DNA of 64,000 nucleotides, taken from NCBI GenBank assembly GCA_015179025.1, contig WHUX01000085.1:163194-227193 (forward strand), in the 5' to 3' direction. Shown here one piece after another: positions 46,378 through 55,760 of the stretch. Within the stretch, counting starts at the first letter, position 1. Each line of letters begins with the position of its first letter. The notes below the pieces were generated by a model. That model saw nothing but the letters and a program-made list of their open reading frames with translations, ran no database searches and was not told where the DNA came from. The translations under genes and the position numbers were made by a program. The stretch comes from Terfezia claveryi (Eukaryota; Ascomycota; Pezizomycetes; Pezizales; Pezizaceae).

Positions 46378-46431
46378 AAACTGTTTTGGACCTTTCCATC
46401 TCCGTTTTGGTACCACCCCTTATTATCAAAC

Positions 46432-46546
46432 ACAACAATTACCCCTTAGTGGCTGTAGTTAATATAAGTAGGATCGATACTAACCAAATGGTTGGTATCG
46501 ATCGTGCTAATATTAACTGCAGCCACTGGGGGGTAATTGGTTGCAT
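46432..46546. mobile_element. About 115-bp palindromic MITE-like element
   Basis: The two halves are near-perfect inverted copies: AATTACCCCTTAGTGGCTGT, AGTTAATAT, GATCGATAC and AACCA on the left are mirrored on the right with a few mismatches. The centre is ACCAAATGGT. It is a foldback-type miniature element; there is no coding capacity. Confidence 0.75.
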
Positions 46547-47010
46547 TGCAGGTCATTAGGTTATTTTAAAAAATAAATTTGCAATTATTGATTGGATCCC
46601 ATCCCTAGCTACCGGTACCTATGTACTGTACTGGATTATTTCAAAGTATTTGTTTTGCTACCTCATAAACATTTTTTTATGACGTGAGATTTTAACACTG
46701 ACATTTGGCCTGCCTCCAGAATGTCCCTCTATTCTTCAGCATATAGATCCGCAATATCCTCCTGAATGCCAACAAGAGACTTCAAGAAGACTGCGGATGC
46801 GCCTATGACGCAGGGCTTGGAAGCAGCAATGGAAGTAAAGGCAGCAGAAGCGCATAGCCATGCGACTGAAGCAGAAGCTCTTGGAGGTGTTTTTGTGATC
46901 AACAATTTTGCTAAAACCGATCCCATCATCTCATGTGTGAATTTATTGAATCACGAATATGGAGTGAAGATATGAGTGGGGAAAATTGCGAAAAGCGGAG
47001 GTGGGGTTGA

Positions 47011-47489
47011 TTAATTCTCTACATGAATCTGCCCATCAATTTTCAAACGTTTTCTCGCTAAAACCCAACCTTCCTTTGTGAAAAAATTGACAATCCCTTG
47101 ATCTTTGAGACACTCCTCTATCTCATTGCGGTCTAGTCGTGTTTTCAATTCGTCCGCTACCTTTTGGGAGAAGGCATTGTAAACTTCGATTTTCTGTTGA
47201 CCATGGATGTTACTCCAGCGATTGGTGTCAGCAAGGTGTTTGTTTGCTCGAATTTGCCCCACAAGGACATTTGTGGCCAGACTCTAAGCTCTGTCAGACT
47301 CATAAGGTCATCATATTTGGAGTGGCTTACCATCAAGAAGCCATAAGCAGATTCATCAATACCCATCGAATCGGATACTTCTTTTTTGGAGGGTCACTTC
47401 CCACTGTTGGTTATTGGTCTTGTCCATGGAGATGCAACCGAGCTTGGACATTCCACCGGAAGTGGTGAAGTGGATGAAGATGGAGACAT
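47011..47489 (-). CDS. Hypothetical small gene, structure uncertain
   Basis: The 3' part (about 47283-47011) is a good open frame: SLATNVLVGQIRANKHLADT, NRWSNIHGQQKIEVYNAFSQ, KVADELKTRLDRNEIEECLK, DQGIVNFFTKEGWVLARKRL. A GTAAGC donor at 47330 and TTAG acceptor at 47284 (47-nt intron) join it to GIDESAYGFLM. Upstream, the frame from ATG 47489 has a TGA at 47396, while another frame reads MSKLGCISMDKTNNQQWEVT and LQKRSIRFDGY. So either the 5' exon is a different frame with another intron, or the gene is broken. No family is recognised. Confidence 0.35.
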
Positions 47490-48560
47490 GATAGTGGTAC
47501 CGTATTGCCGTATTGATAATAACTCAACTATACCAACATAACAACAATGGGAGGAGAGGAAGATGCGGGGTGGAATGGCTTGTATTACCTTGTCTGAACC
47601 CTTGCCTTTGCAGCAAGCTGGATCTGGGAATATAGGTATCCGTTAATCACACTGCAAAGGGTAATTTCCCGAAAGGTAACAAAGGATGTGGGAAGGCGCT
47701 AAGCAGAACACGCTGTGCAGATTGGTCTTTACTAGGCGAAACAGCTTTTAGTGGGAAGCAGAAAAAAATGATTTTTCAGTGCATATGTAGAATACGATTA
47801 GATAGGTACAGCGAGTGACCGCTCAATGGGATGGATGGCTCAATGGGATAACCTAGCCCAAGCTGGTTGACAAGCTCGCACTGAATTTGTATCTAATTTT
47901 TGCGTATCCCATTGAGCCATCCATCCCATTGAGCGGTCACTCCTATAGGGAGGTAAAAGATAATTAGCTCGGTACCTACCGTACTATGCTGGATTATTTT
48001 AGATAAGAATACGTATGTACATACCTTGCGCAAAAAGCAATGACAGCAGAGGTGAGCATTTACTACAAATGTGTCTGAGGTATATTTTGTTTTGTTGGGA
48101 GTAACCTCATACCGCTCCGAGCTCGCTTATCCTCATTGACGCATTCTGGCGTGATTCACGCATGTTCATATTCGCATGATTTACGCATCTACCAACAAAT
48201 GTCAATGCCGCATGTGATACTCGGGCATTGGATATTTTGTTTTTATATTGGGGGTAAGAATTTAAGTAACAACCATTCACGGTAAGTAACACCCATTCAC
48301 GGCACTTAGTATGAGACACCTCATTGACGCATGACACCTCATTCACGCATTCACGCATGTTCATACTCCATTTTCTCATTGGCATGATTTACGCTTGTGA
48401 CACCTCATTTACCAGAAATACCTGAACACATTTACTCATTGTATATATTGCGATCAAAGCCAGCTGTTGTTGGGACAAAGCCATCTGCCAATTCTCAAAT
48501 TAAAAAAAAAATCAGGATAACCAATTCTATCTTCTTTCTACTCTTTGTACAATTATTCAG
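47490..48560. other. Intergenic region with a hairpin element and short repeats
   Basis: No gene is supported. Besides the hairpin element (47813-47942), 48125-48390 contains many copies of CACCTCATT(G/C)ACGCAT and CATTCACGCATGTTCATA-like repeats. Confidence 0.4.
47813..47942. mobile_element. 130-bp hairpin MITE with perfect 38-bp terminal inverted repeats
   Basis: The ends GAGTGACCGCTCAATGGGAT continue with GGATGGCTCAATGGGATA and are matched exactly by the reverse complement at the other end. Only 54 bp lie between the arms. Each arm contains CTCAATGGGAT twice. The perfect identity of the arms suggests recent activity or gene conversion. Confidence 0.85.
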
Positions 48561-49030
48561 ATGGGGAAAGAGAGTTTTGTTGCGGATCCAAACTTCAAAC
48601 ACCTGGTATTTGTCATCTACCTCAAAATTTGAGATTTAGCTAACTATTTCAGGCGGAAGATTTTGCTGAGTCAATACTCTGGTTTGCACAACACAACAAA
48701 CCCGTTGCCTCTTCCTCAACCATTGGAGAGCCTACCTCAGCCGCTACCCCAGCCGCTACATCTGAGGCGGAAGATTTTGCTGAGTCAATACTCTAGTTTG
48801 CATAACACAACAAACCCGTTGCCTCTTCCTTAACCATTGGAGAGCCTACCTCAGCCGCTACCCCAGCCGCTACATCTGAGGCAGCAATAACCGTTACCTC
48901 TGCCTCAACCACTACTTCAGCCGCTACCCCAGCCGCTACCTCTGCCGCTACCCCAGCCGCTATCCAAGAAGAACCAACAAATACACCTACTACAGCTGAG
49001 GAAATTGTTGCAAGAATGTCGGATGAGTAG
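48561..49030 (+). pseudogene. Ser/Thr/Ala/Pro-rich gene with internal duplication and RIP-like stops
   Basis: Model: exon 1 48561-48605 (MGKESFVADPNFKHL), 47-nt intron with a GTATTT donor and GCTAACTATTTCAG branch/acceptor, exon 2 48653-49030. Exon 2 begins AEDFAESILWFAQHNKPVAS and has a tandem duplication of exactly 114 bp (copy 1 48653-48766, copy 2 48767-48880). The copies differ at three positions only: TGG/TAG, CAA/TAA and TCA/TTA. In copy 2 the first two create stop codons. The tail is TSAATPAATSAATPAA-like and ends ARMSDE. All three changes are CpA-to-TpA type (one on the opposite strand), the signature of repeat-induced point mutation. No family is recognised. Confidence 0.65.
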
Positions 49031-49345
49031 ATCCAGTATTATTTCCAACTTCTATACAGTAGAAATGGAGACTTGTGTCCACCGTTGGCATAGATGTTTC
49101 ATACTTGCGATTCTCAGGGCAGAAATCCAGAGACTTATTGAAGGATGCCGACGTTATGAATCTCATGCTATTTTTGTGCAAAAAATCAGAGAAGAGACTA
49201 TGAACTTCTTTCTTAATTCTAGAATTTTTTTTATGCGTTTACCTAGCAGCCTTGATTTCTAAAAAATGTTTACATTAAAACCATTTTGATCGTGATAGCA
49301 GTATGTGTGGATGAGAAATTTTTGATAAGATGCCCTGTACCTCCC
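49031..49345. other. Intergenic region before the DUF3435 unit
   Basis: Nothing that I can support. Confidence 0.3.
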
Positions 49346-49702
49346 TAGGCACACATCAGCCTCTTACGCCTCTTACCCTCAGCCTAGCCTCTTACCCTCA
49401 GCCGAGCCTCTTACCCTCAGCTAGGTGTGGGGACTGGGAACCGAAGATTGGGATATGAAGGAATACGGTGGGATTTGCGTGGTGAATGCGTCTTTTTGAT
49501 TTGTAACTCCTACATTATGAGCTCCAAGTGTTCATCGTAGTGTTCCTTTGAGCCACCCTATTGACACTTGGAGGCTCAAAAGGAACACTACGATGAACAC
49601 TTGGAGCTCATAATTCAGGATCTACAGGCTTGTGAAAATTCAAATCATAAATAGTAGTACCTACGGAGGAGTTGGCTGTCCCCTATGGCTTTTAGCCCTG
49701 CA
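49346..49702 (+). repeat. Left terminal inverted repeat of the DUF3435 unit
   Basis: It matches the reverse complement of 53147-53280 in at least three blocks. It also contains about 3.5 tandem copies of an 18-19-bp unit CCTCTTACCCTCAGCCNAG (49360-49422), whereas the right end has one, and the palindrome at 49514-49614 is inserted in it. Confidence 0.75.
49514..49614. mobile_element. 101-bp hairpin MITE inserted in the left TIR
   Basis: Arms of about 41 bp, ATTATGAGCTCCAAGTGTTC followed by ATCGTAGTGTTCCTTTGAGCC, are repeated inverted at the other end with a single-base length difference. The right TIR lacks this segment, which shows it was inserted after the TIRs formed. Confidence 0.8.
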
Positions 49703-49823
49703 ATCTAACACTTGGAGGAGTTTGTGGTACATGTTCTTGTATACAGAGTTATAAATAGTAGTACCCTAAAAATATCACGATGTGTATATTGCTAAGAATA
49801 CGATAACGCATGCACCCAAATTT

Positions 49824-51755
49824 CTACCACCTCCATTCATTATCTGAAAAATAAGTCCATCGCTTACCACCATCATCGTCATCATGATCGTCATCATTAT
49901 CGCTTCCTTTTACGGGTGAAGGACTCATAGCTTCTCGTCTTCCAGCCTTTTTTGTCTTTGTTTTCCCAAACTTGAGGGCTTCCTCTAAAGCGGACAGTGC
50001 TACTGCCAGTTCATAGAACAGGCCTTTCTCGAACATTTCACGTATCCCCGCTGGTAAGGTAAACTCGCGCTCGCTTGGGTCCTCCTGCACTTCCCCCTCC
50101 AGTTGTGATTTGATTGCCTTATCATCAGATGTCTTGAAGTGAGCTTGCCGAGCCTGCTCCAGTACTCTCGCACTTTCCGCCTTCGTCCTTGCACAAAGCT
50201 TTTTGGCTAATCGGGACCTCCTCTGCCTCATATTTGTGGGTGCGTAACGTGTATCCCTGTATACCCTAACCAACTCAGCCGTATAACTGTCAAGCTCCGC
50301 CTGAACCTCTCGTATCCATGGTGTTCTCTCAACCTTCTTTACTTCATCTTTAGTTAGCTCTCGGGGGGCCATATGATCCATTCCGAGAGATATATCTACA
50401 GTATTTCTCTGTGGTTCTTTTCGGAGATAGGCCGCTTGTGTATCCACCCCAACATTTTGGGATATATAGTGTTGTTCGAATACAGCGCTATCGTGATGTC
50501 CCAAAATCTGGTTTCTTTGTGCGCTCATAGCAACACCTATGAGCATCAGTCCAGGCTCGAGGATTGCCCAATGAAAGAACTTACCCTCAAGCATATTCGC
50601 TGCACCTCTTCGGAACGCATAAGGTGTTGCAATCACAGGGAAATCTGCTCCAATGCACAACTGCTTAAGCTGCTCACGAAGGTCGTTCGCAGTGAATTCT
50701 CCCTCCGTCACTACACCTGGTTTCGTGACTTTCCTAAAAAGACATTTGTCTAACACCGAGGGCTTCAACCTCAACTCGAGAGAATTCTTGGCATTTGGTA
50801 TTTTGAGCTCTTGGAGCTGAGTTGGGCAAGTCACGGCCACAAATGCCTGATCCCTAAATGCCAATGCAAGAAACAATACCACAGGGCAGTATATCAGAGG
50901 TACTTGGTTATATAAAGTGAATATCTTAGGAGAGCTCCCCTTAGATTTTCGAGCTGTAATATCAAGACGCCATTCGCTCTGATCCCCCACAGCCACCCAG
51001 ATGAGTCGGCAATCCCGATATTTAATTCCCCCAAACTTGTAATCGCCATCAACAACTGAGCTTGGACGGGACGCAGTATAGGCTAAAAGTTGAATCAAGA
51101 GAGCACACTGAATACGGAGTCGCGCATGTGGGAATGTAGCGAAGGTCCAAATGAATTCCAAAAGCTTACGAAAATCGTCCAATTTGCAGACTGGCTTTGG
51201 CTTGGGGGGTTTCAACCGTGGCCTTAATTGGAAATTCACATAGTCGTTTACTTGCTTTGTGACATCAAATAGCAATGATATTTTCTGGTGTTTGATGTAC
51301 ATCCGAAAGTAGCTCCACATGGTTCTAAGCATTGATTCAGATATATTTCGAGAATCGCATATCCATGTAAGGAAAGCTATAATTTGAGCAGAGCCACATT
51401 CGGTAAGATACGAACTGTATTTGGCCGCATCTAAGTCCCGATATTTCAAGTATCTGTATATCATAAGTTTCATTCTAGTACATAGTTATGGTTCGTACCT
51501 AAGCCATGTGGTTTCAACTACCTTGAGTTGTTTTTCAGTTGCTGGGGACATATGTTTCGGAACCCCATCTGTTTGTATGGCCCTCTCAAGCTGTTTATAG
51601 TAGCTAGGAGATCGAAACTCAGTCATCGTGTTGTTTACGTTTGATAAATGATGAGGTGTAATCTGTAGTCTTATATGGGTGTGATTTACCATTTCATTGA
51701 CGTCCGTGGCTTTGCGGGGCTGATGCGCACTACAGACGATGCGCACTGCAGACAT
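49824..51755 (-). CDS. DUF3435-family tyrosine recombinase (Starship captain-like)
   Basis: Three exons: 51755-51499, 51453-50585, 50536-49824 (612 residues). The 45-nt intron 51498-51454 (GTACG...ACAG) removes an apparent in-frame TAA and joins TTWLR to YLKYRDLDA, as expected for the family. The 48-nt intron 50584-50537 (GTAAGT...CTGATGCTCATAG) removes an in-frame insert and restores AANMLEGVAMSAQRNQILGH. The family pattern is clear: LLIQLLAYTASRPSSVV with the first catalytic Arg, TPYAFRRGAANML with Y-x2-R, NQILGHHDSAVFEQHYISQN with the His and the nucleophilic Tyr, then ELTKDE and a coiled C terminus. All catalytic positions are present, so the enzyme may be active. DUF3435 proteins cut and rejoin DNA to move Starship elements; DUF3435 also occurs outside Starships. 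The C terminus is Lys-rich with a DNDDDHDDDDGGK run. Confidence 0.9.
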
Positions 51756-51795
51756 TTAAAAATCAGCAGATAATCCATCATTTCCCCACAATAAT

Positions 51796-52343
51796 ATGAT
51801 AACTTGCATACCTCCTTGCATATCCGATAATACGGATACCGATAACCTTCTATTTGTTTCGATATATTGTTTTGTTCATCTCATTCTGTTCTTAGTCGTT
51901 TTTTCAATTTTGTCACATGAGCCACCTTCAAGGTTGGTCATTTGTTTCCTTCCCAATGTATTGGAATCTAATATTGTGGTAGCACTTAGTACATTTTACG
52001 TTTTAATTCACGAAAATTCCGTTGTCATAGGGTATAGACCCAGCAGCAATTTCCACTTGACGTCCAAGATTCAGAGCAACAATTTCCAAAATGAGGATGA
52101 GGATTATTATACTTGCGAATGGCATTACGAAACCAACATTCTGGCAGCCAAGATTCATTTCAGCTATGCCAAAAAGGTACTCGAGACCTAGAGTGTCAAA
52201 AACCTAATTCGACAGCTTGAAGGCGGATCTCATTACAAAGAATTTCTGCGAGAGGAAGTGTGGGGAATGTTAAATCAGCTTGATATGGAGGTTTGGCTGG
52301 AACTATTTCAATCAGTTGCTTACTTGATTATTTTTACGGAGTA
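51796..52343 (+). CDS. Possible second gene of the DUF3435 unit
   Basis: An open frame from ATG 51796 runs to 52191, where a TAG lies inside a possible 39-nt intron (52180-52218; GTACTC donor after AAAAAG, CCTAAT branch, GACAG acceptor). Splicing gives NEDEDYYTCEWHYETNILAA then KIHFSYAKK-LEGGSHYKEF, LREEVWGMLNQLDMEVWLEL and a stop at 52341. The ATG is only 40 bp from the divergent recombinase start, so the true 5' end may be further in. The first part has a hydrophobic stretch. No family is recognised. Confidence 0.3.
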
Positions 52344-52640
52344 ATACCATAGCATGAGAAATGTATAATGATACCAACTAAGCTTGTTTCCAATACATAT
52401 CTACTCCAGTAATACCAGTTTTATATCATTGATGTTCCCTAGATTAGATATTAGTAGAGATTGTGAAACAACAATTTGTGGTATACTTCCAATACATGGA
52501 GATCGGCATGCTTTACCTTCTGAACGTAGTATTTCAGTACAAGATTATAAATCTACGGTACCAATTTTGCCCATTGTGGCGTGTGGCTGTGGCTTGTACA
52601 CAAAGTTTCGTAATAGGATCTCTCATATCGGAGTATTCAC

Positions 52641-53110
52641 TATTGTGAAAGAGTCCCTAAAAATCCCTAAAAATGCGAAGTCGTTTACGAATTCTCATAA
52701 AGCAAGAGCTACCGGTAAGGAACAATTTGTTTGCTGTGCGGACGTTAGTCATGGTCGGCACCGCTTGCTTGGCTGATGGAACCTCGTTGGTACCAACTAT
52801 GACTAAGTACAGGTAAAAATGCCATATTGCATTCGTAGTGAATTTTTAGAATCAAAGTGCGTCACGAATCGTGAAAGAGTCCTAAAAATGCGAACTCGCT
52901 CAAGATCTTATGTTTGATGGAAATTTTACTATGACTAAGCACAGGTAAAAATGCCATATTGCATTCGTGGTGGATTTTTTTAATTGTGAAAGGTCCCTAA
53001 AAATACGAAGTCGTTCACAAATCGTGAAGGATCTCTCATATCAGAGTGTTCAAGAATCGTGAGCAATAGTGCGTCACGAATCATGAAAGAGTCCCTAAAA
53101 ATGCAAAGTC
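52641..53110. repeat. Diverged short repeats inside the DUF3435 unit
   Basis: GTGAAAGAGTCCCTAAAAAT plus GCGAAGTCG occurs four times with changes (52645, 52870, 52985, 53080). CTATGACTAAG(T/C)ACAGG then TAAAAATGCCATATTGCATT occurs at 52798 and 52930, so a ~132-bp unit is tandemly repeated near the right TIR. They lie subterminally, where recombinase-binding repeats could be expected; that is inference. Confidence 0.75.
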
Positions 53111-53146
53111 ATGCCATATTAAAAACATACCACTCCTCTAAATGTT

Positions 53147-53280
53147 GCTAAAGGCCACAGGGGATAGCCAAACTATTTATGATTTAAAAGACGCATTCAC
53201 CGCGCAAATCCCACCCTATTCCTTCACTTCAATTACCCAATCCCCGTCGGCTGGAGGGTAAGAGGCGATATGTGCCTATG
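53147..53280 (-). repeat. Right terminal inverted repeat of the DUF3435 unit
   Basis: It is the reverse complement of blocks at 49346-49496 and 49646-49702. It is shorter than the left copy because it lacks the inserted palindrome and the expanded CCTCTTACCCTC units. Confidence 0.75.
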
Positions 53281-53620
53281 TATGTACCTGGGGAGATACA
53301 TGCATCTGACCACCTGACCCCAGGTGGCGAACCAAGTGCTGGATTCTTCTCTTTTCTGAGGGTCATCCTCTGTGGGGTTGCCGCGGAAACAGCGTGGGGC
53401 CAACCAAGATGTACCTTGGGGGAGGTACAGGGCATTGGACCTCCGGACCCAGGTGGCGAACCAAGTGCTGGATTCCTCTCTCTTTTCTGGGGGTCATCCT
53501 CTGTGGGGTTTCCGCGGAAACAGCATGGGGCCAACCAAGATGTACCTTGGGGAGGTACAGGGCATCGGACCTCCGGACCAGGTGGCAGATCCAAGTGCTG
53601 GATTCCTCTGAATCTCGTGC
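53281..53620. repeat. Tandem repeat of about 132 bp, nearly three units
   Basis: Units share AGGTGGC, CCAAGTGCTGGATTC, GGGTCATCCTCTGTGGGGTT, CCGCGGAAACAGC, GGGGCCAACCAAGATGTACC and TTGGGG. The third is truncated after GCTGGATTCCTCTG. It directly abuts the right TIR. Open frames on both strands here come from the repeat and are not genes. Confidence 0.85.
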
Positions 53621-54092
53621 AGGGAATCATCCTGCTTTTTTTCTGAATTTTGAGGAGTTATCGAACCCGGATTGAGGGCAGGGTAAAAAAGTTGGAGGAG
53701 GTCAAGGTTGACAAGGTGGAGGAGGTGTACGTGATTAGGAGGCATGAGCAGGACTGATGTCAAATGAGATGGCATAGAACTAGGTATCGTGAAGAAAAGA
53801 GGAAAGGAAATAGGCAGGAGGGACCGGCCTCTTTTATAGAGTTCCAAGCTTCAGTATGTCCTCGATGACACTAACCATCGCGAACTTACCTAAACAGGAT
53901 TGCTCAACACTTTGCTTTGCCGGGTTGCCGTTTCTGAATAGGTATAGTGACCTCCACCAACATTGGTACCCAAGCCAACTGTTATATAGCTGTTCTCCTA
54001 TATTGTATCCGTAACCACTGTATAAACCATGTATGAGCTAGTATGTTACTGAATGCCCTCACGCAGGAAACATCAGGGTAAGCCTCGGAAGC

Positions 54093-54208
54093 GCTAACCC
54101 GAATGAACCACTGCATATTTCATATCTCGGGTTTGTGAAGAACTTTTGGCTAACCCGAATGAACCACAGCGTATTACATATCTCGGGTTTGTGAAGAACT
54201 TTTGGGGG
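54093..54208. repeat. 58-bp tandem duplication
   Basis: GCTAACCCGAATGAACCAC then CATATCTCGGGTTTGTGAAG and AACTTTTGG is repeated twice head to tail with a few changes. Confidence 0.85.
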
Positions 54209-55499
54209 CCCCAGGCTCTTCGGCCGCAATTGCCATTTCAGTCACCATGAAATAGACTACTTAAATGTACTTGATTCCACCTCAAAAACTCCTTTTCCAA
54301 TCCAAGCCTCGAACCATGTACCCAACACGACCCCCAGCCAAAGCTCAGAACTTCATGCCCCACGCTCTCATGCCCCGCGCTCTGAGCAAAGCCTCCACTA
54401 CTGGTATGCATCGCATAGTCAAGATTGCTCGCAACAACCGTGGACCATCAACCAATTCAACCCCAAAAGTTGAGAAAACTGGAACCACATGTTGTCCACG
54501 CCACAAGACGTTTTCACAGAACAACTTTGATTCTCTTCACCTGTGGCAAATTGTTCAGGAGTGCTTTTTATTTCTTCTTGAGTGCAATGCACAAATTCTC
54601 CACCACTTCCCCTCCCTGATAATATCCCACCGATTGTCCAGCCAGTGGTACAGTTGCTCTCTGGTAAACCTATATCGGCGTTGCAACAACCCTGCATTAT
54701 CACGAATAAATTAATATCCCTTTGGCACCCATAAGGTTCACACAACCCAAAACCTTGTGGGCGCCTCCTGGGCGGAAAATGTGGTTCCAAGGCACTTCGG
54801 ATCGATGAGCATTATGGTTGGCATCAATGTCCCGGTGCTTTATGTTGATTTTTTTCTTCGGATCTTGGAAATGATAATTAGTCCAAATTTGCCTAGGTTC
54901 GCTGCTTTGAGCCATCTTTCAAATACAATATGCAACATTCCAGGCCCCCTTGGTATAAATTCCACTCTGGCGGATATTGTATCCAGTATTATGGATCACC
55001 TTAAATTCAACGATCAGAAAGCAAGGCGGGAGGTGTGGATGGCATGTATGCGGGTAGGTCAGCAAACATGTGTCTTGAATTGTTTGTGTAATTCATATCA
55101 AACCTTGAACCTCTCTCCCTTGTTGGCAGTCGAGGGCAAATAAGTTCAGTGATTATTTCTTAGCTAGGATGGGCTTTCTGGTAGGGGTACTATCATAGGG
55201 TATCTACGAATCGGGGGTGCCAACCCTAATTGGCTACGAAGGGACATGTTTTGTATCAAATGGGGATGCAATTTTCTCTTCCAGTGCAAGTAAAAAAAAT
55301 AGTAACTTCCAGTGAATCTCGATTTGCGTTATTCTGAAAAACCTTACCCCAGCGAAGGTAGCCTGCCAAGAACAATTGACCCGTGTTTCTATTTCTGGCC
55401 TCTTAGACAAACTCGGTTGGTTTTGGAGCTTAAGGGAAATCTCGTGGAGTGATATAAAGAAAATTGCTCGGTTACCCTGAGTCTACGTGCCCTTTCTGT

Positions 55500-55710
55500 T
55501 TTCTGTCAGCAATTATGTCAGCAAGGGCCTTCGGCAACGCTAACCTATCTAGCCTCAAATGCTACATCGTTGTTGTCATCTTGTTATCTGTCAGCAATTC
55601 TGTCAGCAAGGGCCTTCGGGAATGCTAACCATCTAGAGTGTGTTAGGCCAAATCACAATAAATCAAATGCTGATCATTTGATCTTCCACAAACCTTCGGG
55701 AACGCTAACC
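55500..55710. repeat. Dispersed repeats GTCAGCAAGGGCCTTCGG / CGCTAACC
   Basis: CCTTCGG(C/G)AACGCTAACCTA occurs at 55530, 55610 and 55692, with TCAGCAA(T)-T-TGTCAGCAAGGG twice. The related CCTCGGAAGCGCTAACCCG at 54084 begins the neighbouring repeat. Confidence 0.65.
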
Positions 55711-55760
55711 TACTGCATCATTTTGATCTTCCACCCACTCTCACATATCCACGTTGTACA

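Larger units (their letters stand above)
44708..47010. other. Intergenic region with repeats
   Basis: No gene is supported. It contains the duplicated block at 45337-45665, G/A-rich sequence near 45985-46020, and two palindromes (46338-46377 and 46432-46546). Short frames near 46729-46975 are open on both strands and are not convincing. Confidence 0.4.
49346..53280. mobile_element. About 3.9-kb element with long TIRs carrying a DUF3435 tyrosine recombinase
   Basis: Reading inward from both ends the same sequence appears: TAGGCACAYATC, GCCTCTTAC, CCTC, AGCC; then GAAGGAATA and GGTGGGATTTGCG followed by GGTGAATGCGTCTTTT; then AAATCATAAATAGT and TTGGCT-TCCCCT-TGGC-TTTAGC. On the left these blocks span 49346-49702 (with a 101-bp palindrome inserted); on the right 53280-53147 on the other strand. 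TA precedes both ends, so a TA target duplication is possible. Inside lie the DUF3435 gene (minus), a possible divergent gene (plus) and a block of short repeats. Long TIRs are not a known feature of DUF3435-driven elements, so the boundaries could instead be two inverted copies of another repeat. Confidence 0.65.
53621..55760. other. Repeat-bearing region without a clear gene
   Basis: Open frames at 54265-54714 and 54757-55143 (+) overlap open frames on the other strand and match nothing I recognise. They could be exons of a broken gene but cannot be called. Two repeat groups (54093-54208 and 55500-55710) are listed separately. Confidence 0.4.

Noticed and set aside
48125..48390. Repeated CATTCACGCATG-type blocks considered as a CRISPR-like array
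   Set aside because: Spacing is irregular, units are short and degenerate, and the DNA is fungal nuclear; they are simple dispersed repeats.
51483..51485. In-frame TAA as evidence that the DUF3435 gene is dead
   Set aside because: It lies in a 45-nt segment with GT-AG ends whose removal keeps frame and improves the family pattern, so it is more likely intronic.
53229..53646. Open frames of 117-133 codons on both strands at 53.2-53.8 kb
   Set aside because: They are produced by the 132-bp tandem repeat and exist in several frames at once.
54265..55143. Two consecutive plus-strand frames as a spliced gene
   Set aside because: Comparable frames are open on the minus strand, no splice model joined them cleanly, and no motif was recognised.
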